Shown here: in pieces, positions 24,740-33,218 of the stretch
Layout of the letters: each line of letters begins with the position of its first letter
How positions within the stretch are numbered: position 1 is the stretch's first letter
DNA from: Streptomyces amritsarensis
Lineage (GTDB): Bacteria > Actinomycetota > Actinomycetes > Streptomycetales > Streptomycetaceae
Assembly: GCF_001953875.1 (NCBI RefSeq)
Contig: NZ_MQUR01000020.1
Span: 26,923 to 90,922 of the forward strand
Length of the DNA: 64,000 nt
Direction of reading: 5' to 3'
Notes under the pieces: generated by a model
Database searches by the model: none
The model's input: only the letters and a program-made list of their open reading frames with translations
What the model was told of the DNA's origin: nothing
Position numbers and translations under genes: made by a program

Positions 24740-27205
24740 ATGACCCACGAGTCGACGGCCGTCGGCCTTGCAAGCGCTTACAGCAACGCGACGACCGCAA
24801 GCGGTGACTGGTGGCGCGATGCCGTCATCTACCAGGTGTACGTGCGCTCCTTCGCCGACAGCGACGGGGACGGGATCGGCGACCTGCGCGGTGTCCGCTC
24901 CCGCCTCCCCCACCTCGCCCGCCTCGGGGTCGACGCCGTGTGGCTCACGCCCTTCTACGTCTCCCCACAGGCGGACGGCGGCTACGACGTCGCCGACTAC
25001 CGGGCCGTCGACCCGCTCTTCGGCGACCTCGACGACGCCGCCGAGCTCGTCCGGGCCGCGCACCAGCTCGGGCTGCGGATCATCGTGGACGTGGTGCCGA
25101 ACCACACCTCGGAGCAGCACCCGTGGTTCCGCGCCGCGCTCGCCGGCGAGCCGGGGGCCCGGGAGCGCTACCTCTTCCGGCGCGGGCGGGGCGCGGACGG
25201 GAGCCTCCCGCCGAACGACTGGGAGTCGATCTTCGGCGGACCGGCGTGGACCCGGGTCCCGGACGGCGCCTGGTACCTGCACCTCTTCGCACCCGAGCAG
25301 CCGGACCTCGACTGGACCCACCCGGAGGTGCGGGAGGAGTTCGACTCCGTCCTGCGCTTCTGGCTCGACCTGGGCGTCGACGGCTTCCGCATCGACGTCG
25401 CCCACGGCATGGTCAAGGCGGAGGGCCTGCCGGACATCGGGCGCGGCGCCCAGGCCACGCTCATCGGCACGCAGCCGCTGCCGTTCTTCGACCAGGACGG
25501 GGTCCACGAGATCCACCGCTCGTGGCGGCGGCTCCTCGACTCCTACGAGGGGCAGCGCATCGGGGTCGCCGAGGCCTGGGCCCCGTCCTCGGAGCGGCTG
25601 GCCCTGTACGTCCGGCCGGACGAACTCCACCAGGCGTTCAACTTCCGCTTCCTGACGTGCCCGTGGGATGCGGAGGCGATGCGGACGGTGATCGACGAGT
25701 CCCTGTCCGCCACGACGGCGGTGGGCGCCCCCACCACCTGGGTGCTGTCGAACCACGACGTGGTCCGGCACACCACCCGCTACGGCGGCGGCGCGCAAGG
25801 CCTGGCCCGCGCCCGGGCCGCCGCCATGCTGATGCTGTCGCTCCCGGGCTCGGCGTACCTCTACCAAGGCGAGGAGCTGGGCCTCCCCGAGGTCGCGGAC
25901 CTCCCCCCTGAGTCCCGCCAGGACCCGGCCTTCCGCCGCGGGCGCCGCCAGCCGATCCCCCCGCCCGCAGGCGAGCCCGCCCCCGGCCCGGGGCCCGCGA
26001 CCCCCGGCATCATCGCCCCCCGCCCGGGCGACCCCGAGGCCGGCACCGGGCCGCAGGCCCGGGCGTGCTGCGGGCCGCAAGCCGGGACCGGGCCCACGCC
26101 CGAACCGCAGCCCGCGCCGGAGGCGGCCGCCGCCACCAGGCCGCATGCCGAGGCCCAGGCGTGCTGCGGGCCGCAGGCCGAACCCGGCACTGGGGCCGGG
26201 CCCACGTCGCAGGCGCACGCCGCCACCAGGCCGCAGGCCGAGGCCCAGGCGTGCTGCGGGCCGCAGGCCGAGGCCGGCACCGGGCCGCAGGCCGGGCGCG
26301 GGCCCGCGCCCGAACCGCAGCCCACGCCGCAGGCGCACCCCGCCACCAGGCCGCATGCCGAGGCCCGGGCGTGCTGCCGACCGCAGGCCGAGGCCGGCAC
26401 CGGGCCGCAGGCCTGGGCCTGCTGCGGGCCGCAGGCCGAACCCGGCACTGGGGCCGGGCCCACGTCGCAGGCGCACGCCGCCACCAGGCCGCAGGCCGAG
26501 GCCCGGGCGTGCTGCGGGCCGCAGGCCGGGACCGGGGCCGCGCCCGAACCGCAGCCCACGCCGGAGGCGGCACCGCGCACCGCGCCGCCGGCACACGGGA
26601 CCACCCGGCCGGAGGCCGGGGACGGGGCCGGGGCGGAGTCGACCCCCTGGCCAGTCGCGCCGCGGGTGCACGGGACCACCCGGCCGGAGGCCGCAGGCGA
26701 GGCCCGGCCGGAGGCCGGGACCGGGGCCGGGGCCGACCCCGATCTGCTGACCGCGCCGGAGGCGGACGGGCAGGACGGGCTGCGTGACGGTTGCCGCGTT
26801 CCCATCCCCTGGGCGGGGGCCGAGCCCCCGTACGGGTTCGGGCCGGCCGGCAGTTGGCTGCCGCAGCCCCCGGCCTGGGCCGGGCTCAGCGTCGCCGCCC
26901 AGACCGGCGACCCGCATTCCACGCTGGAGCTCTACCGCGCCGCCCTCGAACTGCGCCGCGCCCTCCCCGGCCTGGGCGCCCCGGAGGCCGGCGGGCCGGC
27001 CGACCCCAGCGGGATGCGCTGGCAGTCCGCACCCGACGGGGTCCTCCTCTTCACCCGCCCCGGCTTCGCCTGCACCCTCAACACCCGCCCCGACCCCGTC
27101 GAACTGCCCGCGCCCGGCCGCCCCGTACTCTCCAGCGCCCCCGTGGAGACGGACGGCCGCACCGTCCGCCTGCCCGCGGACTCCTGCACCTGGTGGACCC
27201 CTTGA
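24740..27205 (+). CDS. alpha-glucosidase (GH13) with large repetitive Pro/Ala/Cys insertion
   Basis: The product has 821 residues, about 270 longer than the paralogue AglA. The N-terminal 390 residues align with AglA throughout (WWRDAVIYQVYVRSFADSDG, DVVPNH, GFRIDVAHG, VAEAW, LSNHDVVRH) with catalytic residues intact. After RQDPAFRRGRR the reading frame enters about 280 residues of low-complexity Pro/Ala/Gly/Thr sequence with repeated ACCGPQAE units. It then resumes at DGQDGLRDGCRVPIPW, exactly where AglA has QDGFRDGCRVPIPW, and continues to a normal C-terminus. The insertion therefore sits in one surface loop. The gene has no signal peptide and no clear Shine-Dalgarno; the ATG at 24740 gives the AglA-like N-terminus. 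Whether the enzyme is active is open. Confidence 0.85.
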   Translation: MTHESTAVGLASAYSNATTASGDWWRDAVIYQVYVRSFADSDGDGIGDLRGVRSRLPHLARLGVDAVWLTPFYVSPQADGGYDVADYRAVDPLFGDLDDAAELVRAAHQLGLRIIVDVVPNHTSEQHPWFRAALAGEPGARERYLFRRGRGADGSLPPNDWESIFGGPAWTRVPDGAWYLHLFAPEQPDLDWTHPEVREEFDSVLRFWLDLGVDGFRIDVAHGMVKAEGLPDIGRGAQATLIGTQPLPFFDQDGVHEIHRSWRRLLDSYEGQRIGVAEAWAPSSERLALYVRPDELHQAFNFRFLTCPWDAEAMRTVIDESLSATTAVGAPTTWVLSNHDVVRHTTRYGGGAQGLARARAAAMLMLSLPGSAYLYQGEELGLPEVADLPPESRQDPAFRRGRRQPIPPPAGEPAPGPGPATPGIIAPRPGDPEAGTGPQARACCGPQAGTGPTPEPQPAPEAAAATRPHAEAQACCGPQAEPGTGAGPTSQAHAATRPQAEAQACCGPQAEAGTGPQAGRGPAPEPQPTPQAHPATRPHAEARACCRPQAEAGTGPQAWACCGPQAEPGTGAGPTSQAHAATRPQAEARACCGPQAGTGAAPEPQPTPEAAPRTAPPAHGTTRPEAGDGAGAESTPWPVAPRVHGTTRPEAAGEARPEAGTGAGADPDLLTAPEADGQDGLRDGCRVPIPWAGAEPPYGFGPAGSWLPQPPAWAGLSVAAQTGDPHSTLELYRAALELRRALPGLGAPEAGGPADPSGMRWQSAPDGVLLFTRPGFACTLNTRPDPVELPAPGRPVLSSAPVETDGRTVRLPADSCTWWTP
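26040..26770 (+). repeat. GC-rich minisatellite inside alpha-glucosidase gene
   Basis: Six copies of a TGCTGC(G)GGCCGCA core, each encoding Cys-Cys-Gly-Pro-Gln or a variant, begin at 26066, 26162, 26252, 26372, 26420 and 26510. The spacings (96, 90, 120, 48 and 90 bases) are all multiples of six, and every one keeps the frame. Two 90-base units, starting near 26160 and 26418, are almost identical. The part after about 26570 consists of a different set of HGTTRPEA repeats. Confidence 0.85.
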
Positions 27206-27304
27206 CGCCCCGCCCCGGGCCCGGGCCCGCTCCACCGCACCCGCACCCGCACGCGCACGCGAAACCCGTACACAAACCCGGACGTCTCACTCCGCGCACC
27301 CAGG

Positions 27305-27333
27305 TTCCTAGGTGACACGGCGACCGGTAGAGT
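27305..27333 (+). promoter_or_regulatory. probable promoter of malR
   Basis: TAGAGT at 27328-27333 is a fair -10 with TTCCTA 17 bases upstream as a weak -35. The GTG at 27342 is eight bases after the -10, so the message would be leaderless or nearly so. Confidence 0.35.
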
Positions 27334-27341
27334 CCAATCCC

Positions 27342-28382
27342 GTGACCGCACGGCTAGCCGACATCGCAGCCCAGGCGGGGGTCAGCGAAGCCACAGTCAG
27401 CCGCGTGCTCAACGGCAAGCCCGGTGTGGCCGCGGGCACCCGCGAATCCGTGCTGGCCGCGCTCGACGTCCTCGGCTACGAGCGTCCCGTACGGCTGCGC
27501 CAGCGCAGCGCCGGCCTCGTCGGCCTGATCACGCCCGAGCTGGACAACCCCATCTTCCCGGCGCTCGCGCAGGTCATCGGCCAGGCCCTGACCCGCCAGG
27601 GGTACACGCCGGTGCTGGCCACGCAGACGCCCGGCGGTTCCACCGAGGACGAGCTGACCGAGATGCTCGTCGACCGCGGGGTCTCCGGGATCATCTTCGT
27701 CTCCGGCCTGCACGCCGACACCACGGCCGATATGGGCCGTTATGACCAACTCCGCGGCCAGGGTGTCCCCTACGTCCTGATCAACGGCTTCTCCGACAAG
27801 GTGCAGGCCCCCTTCGTCTCCCCCGACGACCGCGCCGCGATGCACCTCGCGGTCACCCACCTCGCCGCGCTCGGCCACACCCGCATCGGCCTCGCCGTCG
27901 GCCCGAAGCGGTTCGTGCCGGTCCTGCGCAAGATCGAGGGCTTCCGGGCCGGGATGAAGGAGCGCCTCGGACTCGACGAGGCCGAGTCCGAGGCGCTGAT
28001 CCAGCATTCCCTCTACTCCCTCGAAGGCGGCCAGGCCGCCGCGTCCGCGCTCATCTCGCGGGGTTGCACGGCCGTGGTGTGCGCGAGCGACATGATGGCG
28101 CTCGGCGCGATCCGGGCGGCCCGCCAGCAGGGGCTGCGGGTGCCGCAGGACGTCTCGGTCGTCGGCTTCGACGACTCCCCGCTCATAGCGTTCACCGACC
28201 CGCCGCTGACCACGATCCGCCAGCCCGTGCAGGCGATGGGGCAGGCGGCAGTACGGACGCTGCTGGAGGAGATCGGCGGTACGCCGGCCCCGCACAGCGA
28301 ATTCGTGTTCCTGCCGGAACTGGTGGTGCGGGGCTCCACCGCCTCGGGTCCCGGGCAGCGCCGCACCCCGAGTCGTACCTGA
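27342..28382 (+). CDS. malR: LacI-family maltose regulator MalR
   Basis: The product has 346 residues from the GTG at 27342; an in-frame GTG at 27312 would add ten non-conserved residues and lies in the promoter. The helix-turn-helix is RLADIAAQAGVSEATVSRVLNGKPG with hinge VLAALDVLGYERPVRL. The sensor domain follows (ITPELDNPIFPALAQVIGQAL to ELVVRGSTASG). It lies beyond the divergent glucosidase from malE, the expected place for malR. In Streptomyces MalR represses malEFG and amylase genes and is released by maltodextrin. The paralogue at 18644 is nearly as good a candidate, so the symbol rests on position. Confidence 0.85.
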   Translation: MTARLADIAAQAGVSEATVSRVLNGKPGVAAGTRESVLAALDVLGYERPVRLRQRSAGLVGLITPELDNPIFPALAQVIGQALTRQGYTPVLATQTPGGSTEDELTEMLVDRGVSGIIFVSGLHADTTADMGRYDQLRGQGVPYVLINGFSDKVQAPFVSPDDRAAMHLAVTHLAALGHTRIGLAVGPKRFVPVLRKIEGFRAGMKERLGLDEAESEALIQHSLYSLEGGQAAASALISRGCTAVVCASDMMALGAIRAARQQGLRVPQDVSVVGFDDSPLIAFTDPPLTTIRQPVQAMGQAAVRTLLEEIGGTPAPHSEFVFLPELVVRGSTASGPGQRRTPSRT

Positions 28383-28456
28383 GACGGAGCGGCTGCGCCG
28401 AAGACCGTCCCGAGGGATGATCGGAGGCGAGAGCTCATCTGGCAGACTCTCTCCCC

Positions 28457-29347
28457 ATGGGTGAATCGAGCGTGAAGACACTGGAAACCCGGACGGACGT
28501 CTCCTCACCCGTAGTGGTCGAGACCGAGACCCGCCCGGGCTCCGACCGCGCCCTGCTCTCCCGGCTGCGGGCTCCGCGCCGGCCGCGGATCTGGTTCGAG
28601 ATCCTGCTGATCGCGGTCAGCTACTGGACCTACTCGCTGATCCGCAACGCCGTACCCGAGCAGAAGTCGATCGCCCTCGCGAACGCCGACTGGATCTGGG
28701 ATGTCGAGCGCACCCTCGGCATCGCCGTCGAGCAGTCGGTCAACCACGCCGTCAATTCCGTGACGTGGCTGATCGTGGGCATGAACTACTACTACGCCAC
28801 GCTCCACTTCGTCGTGACCATCGGCGTGCTGGTGTGGATCTACCGCTTCCATCCCGGCCGGTACGCGGCCACGCGCCTGGTCCTCTTCGCCACCACCGGC
28901 GTCGCCCTGGTCGGCTACTACCTCTACCCGCTCGCGCCGCCCCGGCTGATGAACGGGCAGGACTTCATCGACACCGTGCTGGTCCACCACACCTGGGGCT
29001 CCATGGCCTCCGGGAACCTCAAGCACATGTCGAACCAGTACGCTGCGATGCCGTCCATGCACATAGGGTGGTCGCTCTGGTGCGGGCTGACGATCTTCGC
29101 GGTCGCCTCGGCCCCCTGGGCCCGGATCCTGGGCCTGCTCTACCCGACGGCGACCCTCGTCGTCATCGTGGCCACCGCCAACCACTTCTGGCTCGACGCC
29201 GTGGGCGGCATGATCTGTCTGGCCTTCGGCTACGCCGTCTCGCGCACCTGGTACGGCTCGATGCCGCACCGCCTGCCCCGCCACCCCGAGCAGGCGGGCC
29301 CGCACCCGGCGTCGGAACTCCTGAACCGTTTCCGCACCCCCCGCTAG
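28457..29347 (+). CDS. PAP2-superfamily membrane phosphatase / inositol phosphorylceramide synthase-like
   Basis: The product has 296 residues. After an N-terminal tail of 45 residues come about six membrane helices (WFEILLIAVSYWTYSLI, NYYYATLHFVVTIGVLVWIY, LVLFATTGVALVGYYLYPL and later ones). The phosphatase signature of the PAP2_3/AUR1 type is present: MPSMHIGWS (about residue 198) and NHFWLDAVGG (about 241) carry the two catalytic His and the Asp. Such enzymes transfer or hydrolyse phosphate head groups of lipids at the membrane. A -10-like CAGACT eight bases upstream suggests a leaderless message. Confidence 0.85.
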   Translation: MGESSVKTLETRTDVSSPVVVETETRPGSDRALLSRLRAPRRPRIWFEILLIAVSYWTYSLIRNAVPEQKSIALANADWIWDVERTLGIAVEQSVNHAVNSVTWLIVGMNYYYATLHFVVTIGVLVWIYRFHPGRYAATRLVLFATTGVALVGYYLYPLAPPRLMNGQDFIDTVLVHHTWGSMASGNLKHMSNQYAAMPSMHIGWSLWCGLTIFAVASAPWARILGLLYPTATLVVIVATANHFWLDAVGGMICLAFGYAVSRTWYGSMPHRLPRHPEQAGPHPASELLNRFRTPR

Positions 29348-29417
29348 GCGTATTGCTTGCCGGGAATCCGATCGCCATCAGCGGGGTTGGTGCGGGGGAA
29401 CCGTTATCGGAGGGGTT

Positions 29418-30428
29418 ATGCGAGCGATTCAGGTGTACGAAGTGGGCGGTCCCGAGGTGCTGCGGGAGGCCGAGGTGGACCAGCCGCGGCCGGGTCCGGG
29501 CGAGGCGGTCGTGGAGGTCGCCGCATCCGGGGTCAACTTCCTCGACGTCTACCACCGCGAAGGCCGGTACACCCTTCCGCTGCCCTTCACCCCGGGCGCT
29601 GAGGGCGCCGGCACGGTCGTCGACGTCGGACCCGGAGTCACTGACGTCGCAGTCGGGGACCGGGTCGGTTGGGTGGAGATTCCCGGCACGTATGCCGAGC
29701 GGGCCGTCGTGGACTCCTCCCGCCTGGTGCCGCTGCCCGACGATATCGGCTTCGAGACAGCCGCCGCCGTGCTCCTCCAAGGCATGACCGCGCACTATCT
29801 CATCAAGGACGCCTACCCGGTTCAGGGGGGCGACACGGTGCTCGTGCATGCGGCTGCCGGTGGCATGGGGCTGCTTCTGACCCAGCTCATCACCCATCTC
29901 GGCGCCAAGGTGATCGGCACGACGTCGACCACGGCGAAGGCCGAGCTCGCGAAGCGTGCCGGGGCCGCCGAGGTGATCATTTCCTCCGCAGTCGACGATC
30001 TCGCAGCCGAGGTGAGGCGGCTGGGCGGCGGTCAGGGACTGCCGGTCGTCTTCGACGGCGTCGGCGCGCACACCTTCGATGCGAGCCTCGCCAGCCTGCG
30101 AACCCGCGGCCATCTCGTGCTCTTCGGCGCGGCCAGTGGTGCCGTGCCTCCGTTTGATCCGATGCGGCTCGCCCACGGCGGTTCGCTGACCCTGATCCGG
30201 CCCAGCCTCGGGGACTTCATCGCCGATCGGTCCGAACTGCTCCGACGCGCCGCCGATGTGTTCGAGTGGGTGCGCTCCAAGGCGCTTGAGGTCACCGTGA
30301 CGGGCCGCTACGCATTGTCCGAGGCCGCCCAGGCCCACAGCGATCTGGAGGCTCGGCGCACCACCGGCAAGCTGCTCGTCGTACCCGGTGCGGCCGCTGT
30401 CGGACGCCGCGAGGAGACGCGGAGCTGA
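29418..30428 (+). CDS. NADPH:quinone oxidoreductase (MDR superfamily)
   Basis: The product has 336 residues. It starts MRAIQVYEVGGPEVLREAEV, typical of quinone reductases, with the GroES-like part GVNFLDVYHREGRY and TPGAEGAGTVVDVG. The nucleotide-binding loop is VLVHAAAGGMGLLLTQL (about 148). No zinc-binding Cys/His set is present, as in zeta-crystallin relatives. Codon use is somewhat less GC-biased than in its neighbours. It is followed by a strong bidirectional terminator. Confidence 0.9.
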   Translation: MRAIQVYEVGGPEVLREAEVDQPRPGPGEAVVEVAASGVNFLDVYHREGRYTLPLPFTPGAEGAGTVVDVGPGVTDVAVGDRVGWVEIPGTYAERAVVDSSRLVPLPDDIGFETAAAVLLQGMTAHYLIKDAYPVQGGDTVLVHAAAGGMGLLLTQLITHLGAKVIGTTSTTAKAELAKRAGAAEVIISSAVDDLAAEVRRLGGGQGLPVVFDGVGAHTFDASLASLRTRGHLVLFGAASGAVPPFDPMRLAHGGSLTLIRPSLGDFIADRSELLRRAADVFEWVRSKALEVTVTGRYALSEAAQAHSDLEARRTTGKLLVVPGAAAVGRREETRS

Positions 30429-30434
30429 TCGCGA

Positions 30435-30480
30435 CGAGAGCGCCTGTGCCCCGGAATCCTCCGGGGCACAGGCGCTCTCG
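30435..30480. terminator. perfect 20-bp-stem bidirectional terminator
   Basis: The arms 30435-30454 and 30461-30480 (beginning CGAGAGCGCC and ending GGCGCTCTCG) pair perfectly over 20 bases around the loop AATCCT. It lies between the convergent quinone reductase and phospholipase genes and probably serves both. Confidence 0.9.
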
Positions 30481-30491
30481 CGTCCCTCGTG

Positions 30492-32564
30492 TCAGGAGGG
30501 CGACTGGTCCGTCAGGATCGCCGGGTCCGAGAGGCCGGCCGCGCCGGTCTCCACCTTGCCGGCGAAGCGGCGGCCGAAGTCCGGGGTCTCGGACGCGGTC
30601 ACCGTCACGTCGTACCAGCGCCGCGTGTTCTTCAGGGAGACGCTGTGGGTGACGGTGGCGCCCTTGGCGACCGTGAGCCGCTTGGCCCCTCCGCCGTACG
30701 CGTTGGTGATTGTGAGGGTCGCCGTCGACGCCCCGGCATTGGTGAGGGTGAGGTCCAGGTTGCCCGTGGCGCCGTTGTGGCGGGCGGTGACCTCGGGGCC
30801 GGGGGTGGTGCCGGGGTTGCGGAAGCCGCGCAGGAAGCCGTTGGGACCGTGGACGGTCAGGTCGGTGACGCCGGCCGAGTAGCGGGTGTTCCAGGTGTCC
30901 GAGATCGACGTGCCCGCCTCGGTGGTGTACGTCCACGGGGCGTCGGTCCGGTTGGCGGAGGTGACGTAGAACTGCGCGCCCAGGTCCGGACCGCCGCTGA
31001 AGGTCAGCCGGAACCTGCCCTCGGCGGTGAGGGCCGCGCCGTCGACGTACGGGGCGTACTTCAGCGGGCGGGTGCGGCACTGCCCCTTCTCCTGGCGCGG
31101 CATCGCCCCCACGGCCGGCGGGGTCGCCCGGAAGTCGGGGTGCCGCTCGCGGTCCTGCGGCTCCCACTGGCCGGTGTCGGGCAGCGACACCGTGGAGGTG
31201 TCCTTGCGGGCGAAGTCGAAGGCCGAGGTCAGGTCTCCGCAGACGGCCCGCCGCCAGGGCGAGATGTTCGGCTCCCGCACCCCGAAGCGCTTCTCCATGA
31301 AGCGGACGACGGAGGTGTGGTCGAAGGTCTCCGAGCAGGAGTAGCCGCCGGTGCTCCAGGGCGAGACCACGAGCATCGGCACGCGCGGGCCCAGCCCGTA
31401 CGGTCCGGCGACGTAGCCGGCCTTGCCGGGGAAGACGTCGAGGGCGGTCGGCGTGGTCGACAGCCCCTGACCCGCGTCGGCCGGGGCGTACGGCGGGACG
31501 ACGTGGTCGAAGAAGCCGTCGTTCTCGTCGTAGGTGATGAACAGGGCGGTACGGGCCCACACGTCGGGGTCGGAGGTCAGCGCGTCCAGCACCTGCGCGA
31601 TGTACCAGGCGCCGAAGTTGGAGGGCCAGTTCGAGTGCTCGCTGAACGCCTCCGGGGCGGCTATCCAGGACACCTGCGGCAGGGTGCCGGCCGTCACGTC
31701 GGCGCGCAGCCGGTCGAAGTAGCCCTCGCCGGCCTTGGCGTTCGTGCCGGTGCGGGCCTTGTCGTACAGGGGGCTTCCGGGCTGGGCGTTGCGGTACTTG
31801 TTGAAGTAGAGCAGCGAGTTGTCGCCGTAGTTGCCGCGGAAGGCGTCGTTGATCCAGCCCCAGGAGCCGGCGGCGTCCAGGCCGTCGCCGATGTCCTGGT
31901 AGACCTTCCAGGAGATCCCGGCCGCCTCCAGGCGCTCGGGGTAGGTGGTCCAGTCGTAGCCGAGCTCGGCGTTGTTGAGGACGGGGCCGCCGCCCTTGCC
32001 GTCGTTGCCGGTGTGGCCGGACCAGAGGTAGTACCGGTTGGGGTCGGTCGAGCCGATGAACGAGCAGTGGTAGGCGTCGCAGATGGTGAACGCGTCGGCG
32101 AGGGCGTAGTGGAAGGGGATGTCCTCGCGCGTCAGGTAGGCCATGGTGGCGGGCGTCTTGGCGGGCACCCAGTTGTCGTACTTGCCCTTGTTGAAGGCGC
32201 TCTGTCCGCCGGCCCAGTCGTGGTTGAGGCCTTGGAGGTATTCCATGCCGAGGTCGTCGGACGGCGGGCGGAAGGGCAGCGTCTCCTTGCCTGCGTTGTC
32301 GGCCTGGTGCCAGACGGACTTGCCGCTCGGCAGGGTCACGGGGCGCGGGTCGCCGAAGCCGCGGACACCGCGCAGGGCGCCGTAGTAGTGGTCGAAGGAA
32401 CGGTTCTCCTGCATCAGGACCACGATGTGCTCGACATCGGCGATGGTGCCCGTCGTGCCCTGCGCGGGGATGGCGGCGGCGCGCGCGATGCTCTCGCCCA
32501 GCAGGGACAGGGCGGCCGCGCCGCCGGTGAGCTGGAGGAACCGGCGGCGGTTGAGTTCTGCCAT
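30492..32564 (-). CDS. Tat-exported phosphocholine-specific phospholipase C
   Basis: The product has 690 residues. The N-terminus NRRRFLQLTGGAAALSLLGESIARA is a twin-arginine signal. The metal-binding motif ENRSFDHYYGALRGVRGFGDP (about residue 51 onward) and FIGSTDPNRYYLWSGH define the non-haemolytic phospholipase C / acid phosphatase-like family, with TYDENDGFFDHVVPPYAP. Two small beta domains (DUF756) close the protein. It would release phosphocholine from lipids outside the cell. It is monocistronic and bounded downstream by a perfect terminator. Confidence 0.92.
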   Translation of the reverse strand: MAELNRRRFLQLTGGAAALSLLGESIARAAAIPAQGTTGTIADVEHIVVLMQENRSFDHYYGALRGVRGFGDPRPVTLPSGKSVWHQADNAGKETLPFRPPSDDLGMEYLQGLNHDWAGGQSAFNKGKYDNWVPAKTPATMAYLTREDIPFHYALADAFTICDAYHCSFIGSTDPNRYYLWSGHTGNDGKGGGPVLNNAELGYDWTTYPERLEAAGISWKVYQDIGDGLDAAGSWGWINDAFRGNYGDNSLLYFNKYRNAQPGSPLYDKARTGTNAKAGEGYFDRLRADVTAGTLPQVSWIAAPEAFSEHSNWPSNFGAWYIAQVLDALTSDPDVWARTALFITYDENDGFFDHVVPPYAPADAGQGLSTTPTALDVFPGKAGYVAGPYGLGPRVPMLVVSPWSTGGYSCSETFDHTSVVRFMEKRFGVREPNISPWRRAVCGDLTSAFDFARKDTSTVSLPDTGQWEPQDRERHPDFRATPPAVGAMPRQEKGQCRTRPLKYAPYVDGAALTAEGRFRLTFSGGPDLGAQFYVTSANRTDAPWTYTTEAGTSISDTWNTRYSAGVTDLTVHGPNGFLRGFRNPGTTPGPEVTARHNGATGNLDLTLTNAGASTATLTITNAYGGGAKRLTVAKGATVTHSVSLKNTRRWYDVTVTASETPDFGRRFAGKVETGAAGLSDPAILTDQSPS

Positions 32565-32711
32565 GGGGTGAGAACCTCTGCTTCGTTCGCGGGTGGTGGA
32601 GCGCTCACAAGAACAGCGCGCCCGGAGGACCGGAGAGGGAGCCGGATGTGACGTCGGCGGGTACGGCAGGCGAACGGCGGGCGGATTCCGACGGAGTTCG
32701 CCGCGCCGCCC

Positions 32712-33218
32712 TCAGCACCCCCGTTCGTACTCGACCTGGGTGAGGGGGTTGCCGTCGCCGAAGTCGTACGGGCGGGCGGCGCCGCTCTCGGTGAAGCCGG
32801 CCTTGGTGTAGAAGCGGCGGGACCGGGGCGTGTCGCGCAGGGTCCACAGGTGGGCGCGGGCGACACCGTCGGCGCGCAGGTGCTCCAGCGTCCCGGTCAT
32901 CAGGGCTGCGGCGATGCCCGTTCCCCAGCCTTCTGGATGGCTGTAGAAGGAGAGGATCTCGGCAAGACCCGGCCGGCCCGGCGACGGCTTGAAGGCGGAC
33001 AGGGCCAGCGGACGGCCGTCGTGCTCGGCCACCAGGACCGTGTCGCCGCGCGGACCGGGCTCGACCCTCTCGTGCCAGCGCGTCCGCCTGCTCCGGATGC
33101 CCTCCGCGGCGAACTCCGGGTCGAAGAAGGGAGCGTACGCCGCTTCCCAGGCGGCGGCGTGGATCTCGCCGAGGACGTCGCCGTCGCCCGGGCTCGCTCG
33201 CCGAACCGTGAACTTCAC
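32712..33218 (-). CDS. GNAT-family N-acetyltransferase
   Basis: The product has 168 residues from the GTG at 33218, which overlaps the stop of the HEAT-repeat gene (GTGA). The GNAT fold shows as VRRASPGDGDVLGEIHAAAWEAAY, the substrate-side VAEHDGRPLALSAF, and the acetyl-CoA loop HPEGWGTGIAAALMTGTLEHL, then LWTLRDTPRSRRFYTKAGF. It is the last gene of a four-gene chain with 4-base overlaps. The substrate is unknown; the coupling suggests a role with the HEAT protein. Confidence 0.85.
   Translation of the reverse strand: MKFTVRRASPGDGDVLGEIHAAAWEAAYAPFFDPEFAAEGIRSRRTRWHERVEPGPRGDTVLVAEHDGRPLALSAFKPSPGRPGLAEILSFYSHPEGWGTGIAAALMTGTLEHLRADGVARAHLWTLRDTPRSRRFYTKAGFTESGAARPYDFGDGNPLTQVEYERGC

Noticed and set aside
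26065..26560. CRISPR array
   Set aside because: The repeats are coding, vary in spacing in multiples of six and have no unique spacers of constant length.
24635..27235. Minus-strand open frame of 866 codons antisense to the repeat-bearing alpha-glucosidase
   Set aside because: It is open because the sense strand is GC-biased and repetitive. It has no ribosome site and no protein family features, while the sense frame encodes intact GH13 motifs.
32654..32675. Possible PHO box upstream of the phospholipase C gene
   Set aside because: On the minus strand GTTCGCCTGCC is followed by GTACCCGCCGA, two 11-base units resembling PhoP boxes, but the second unit matches poorly and no third is seen.
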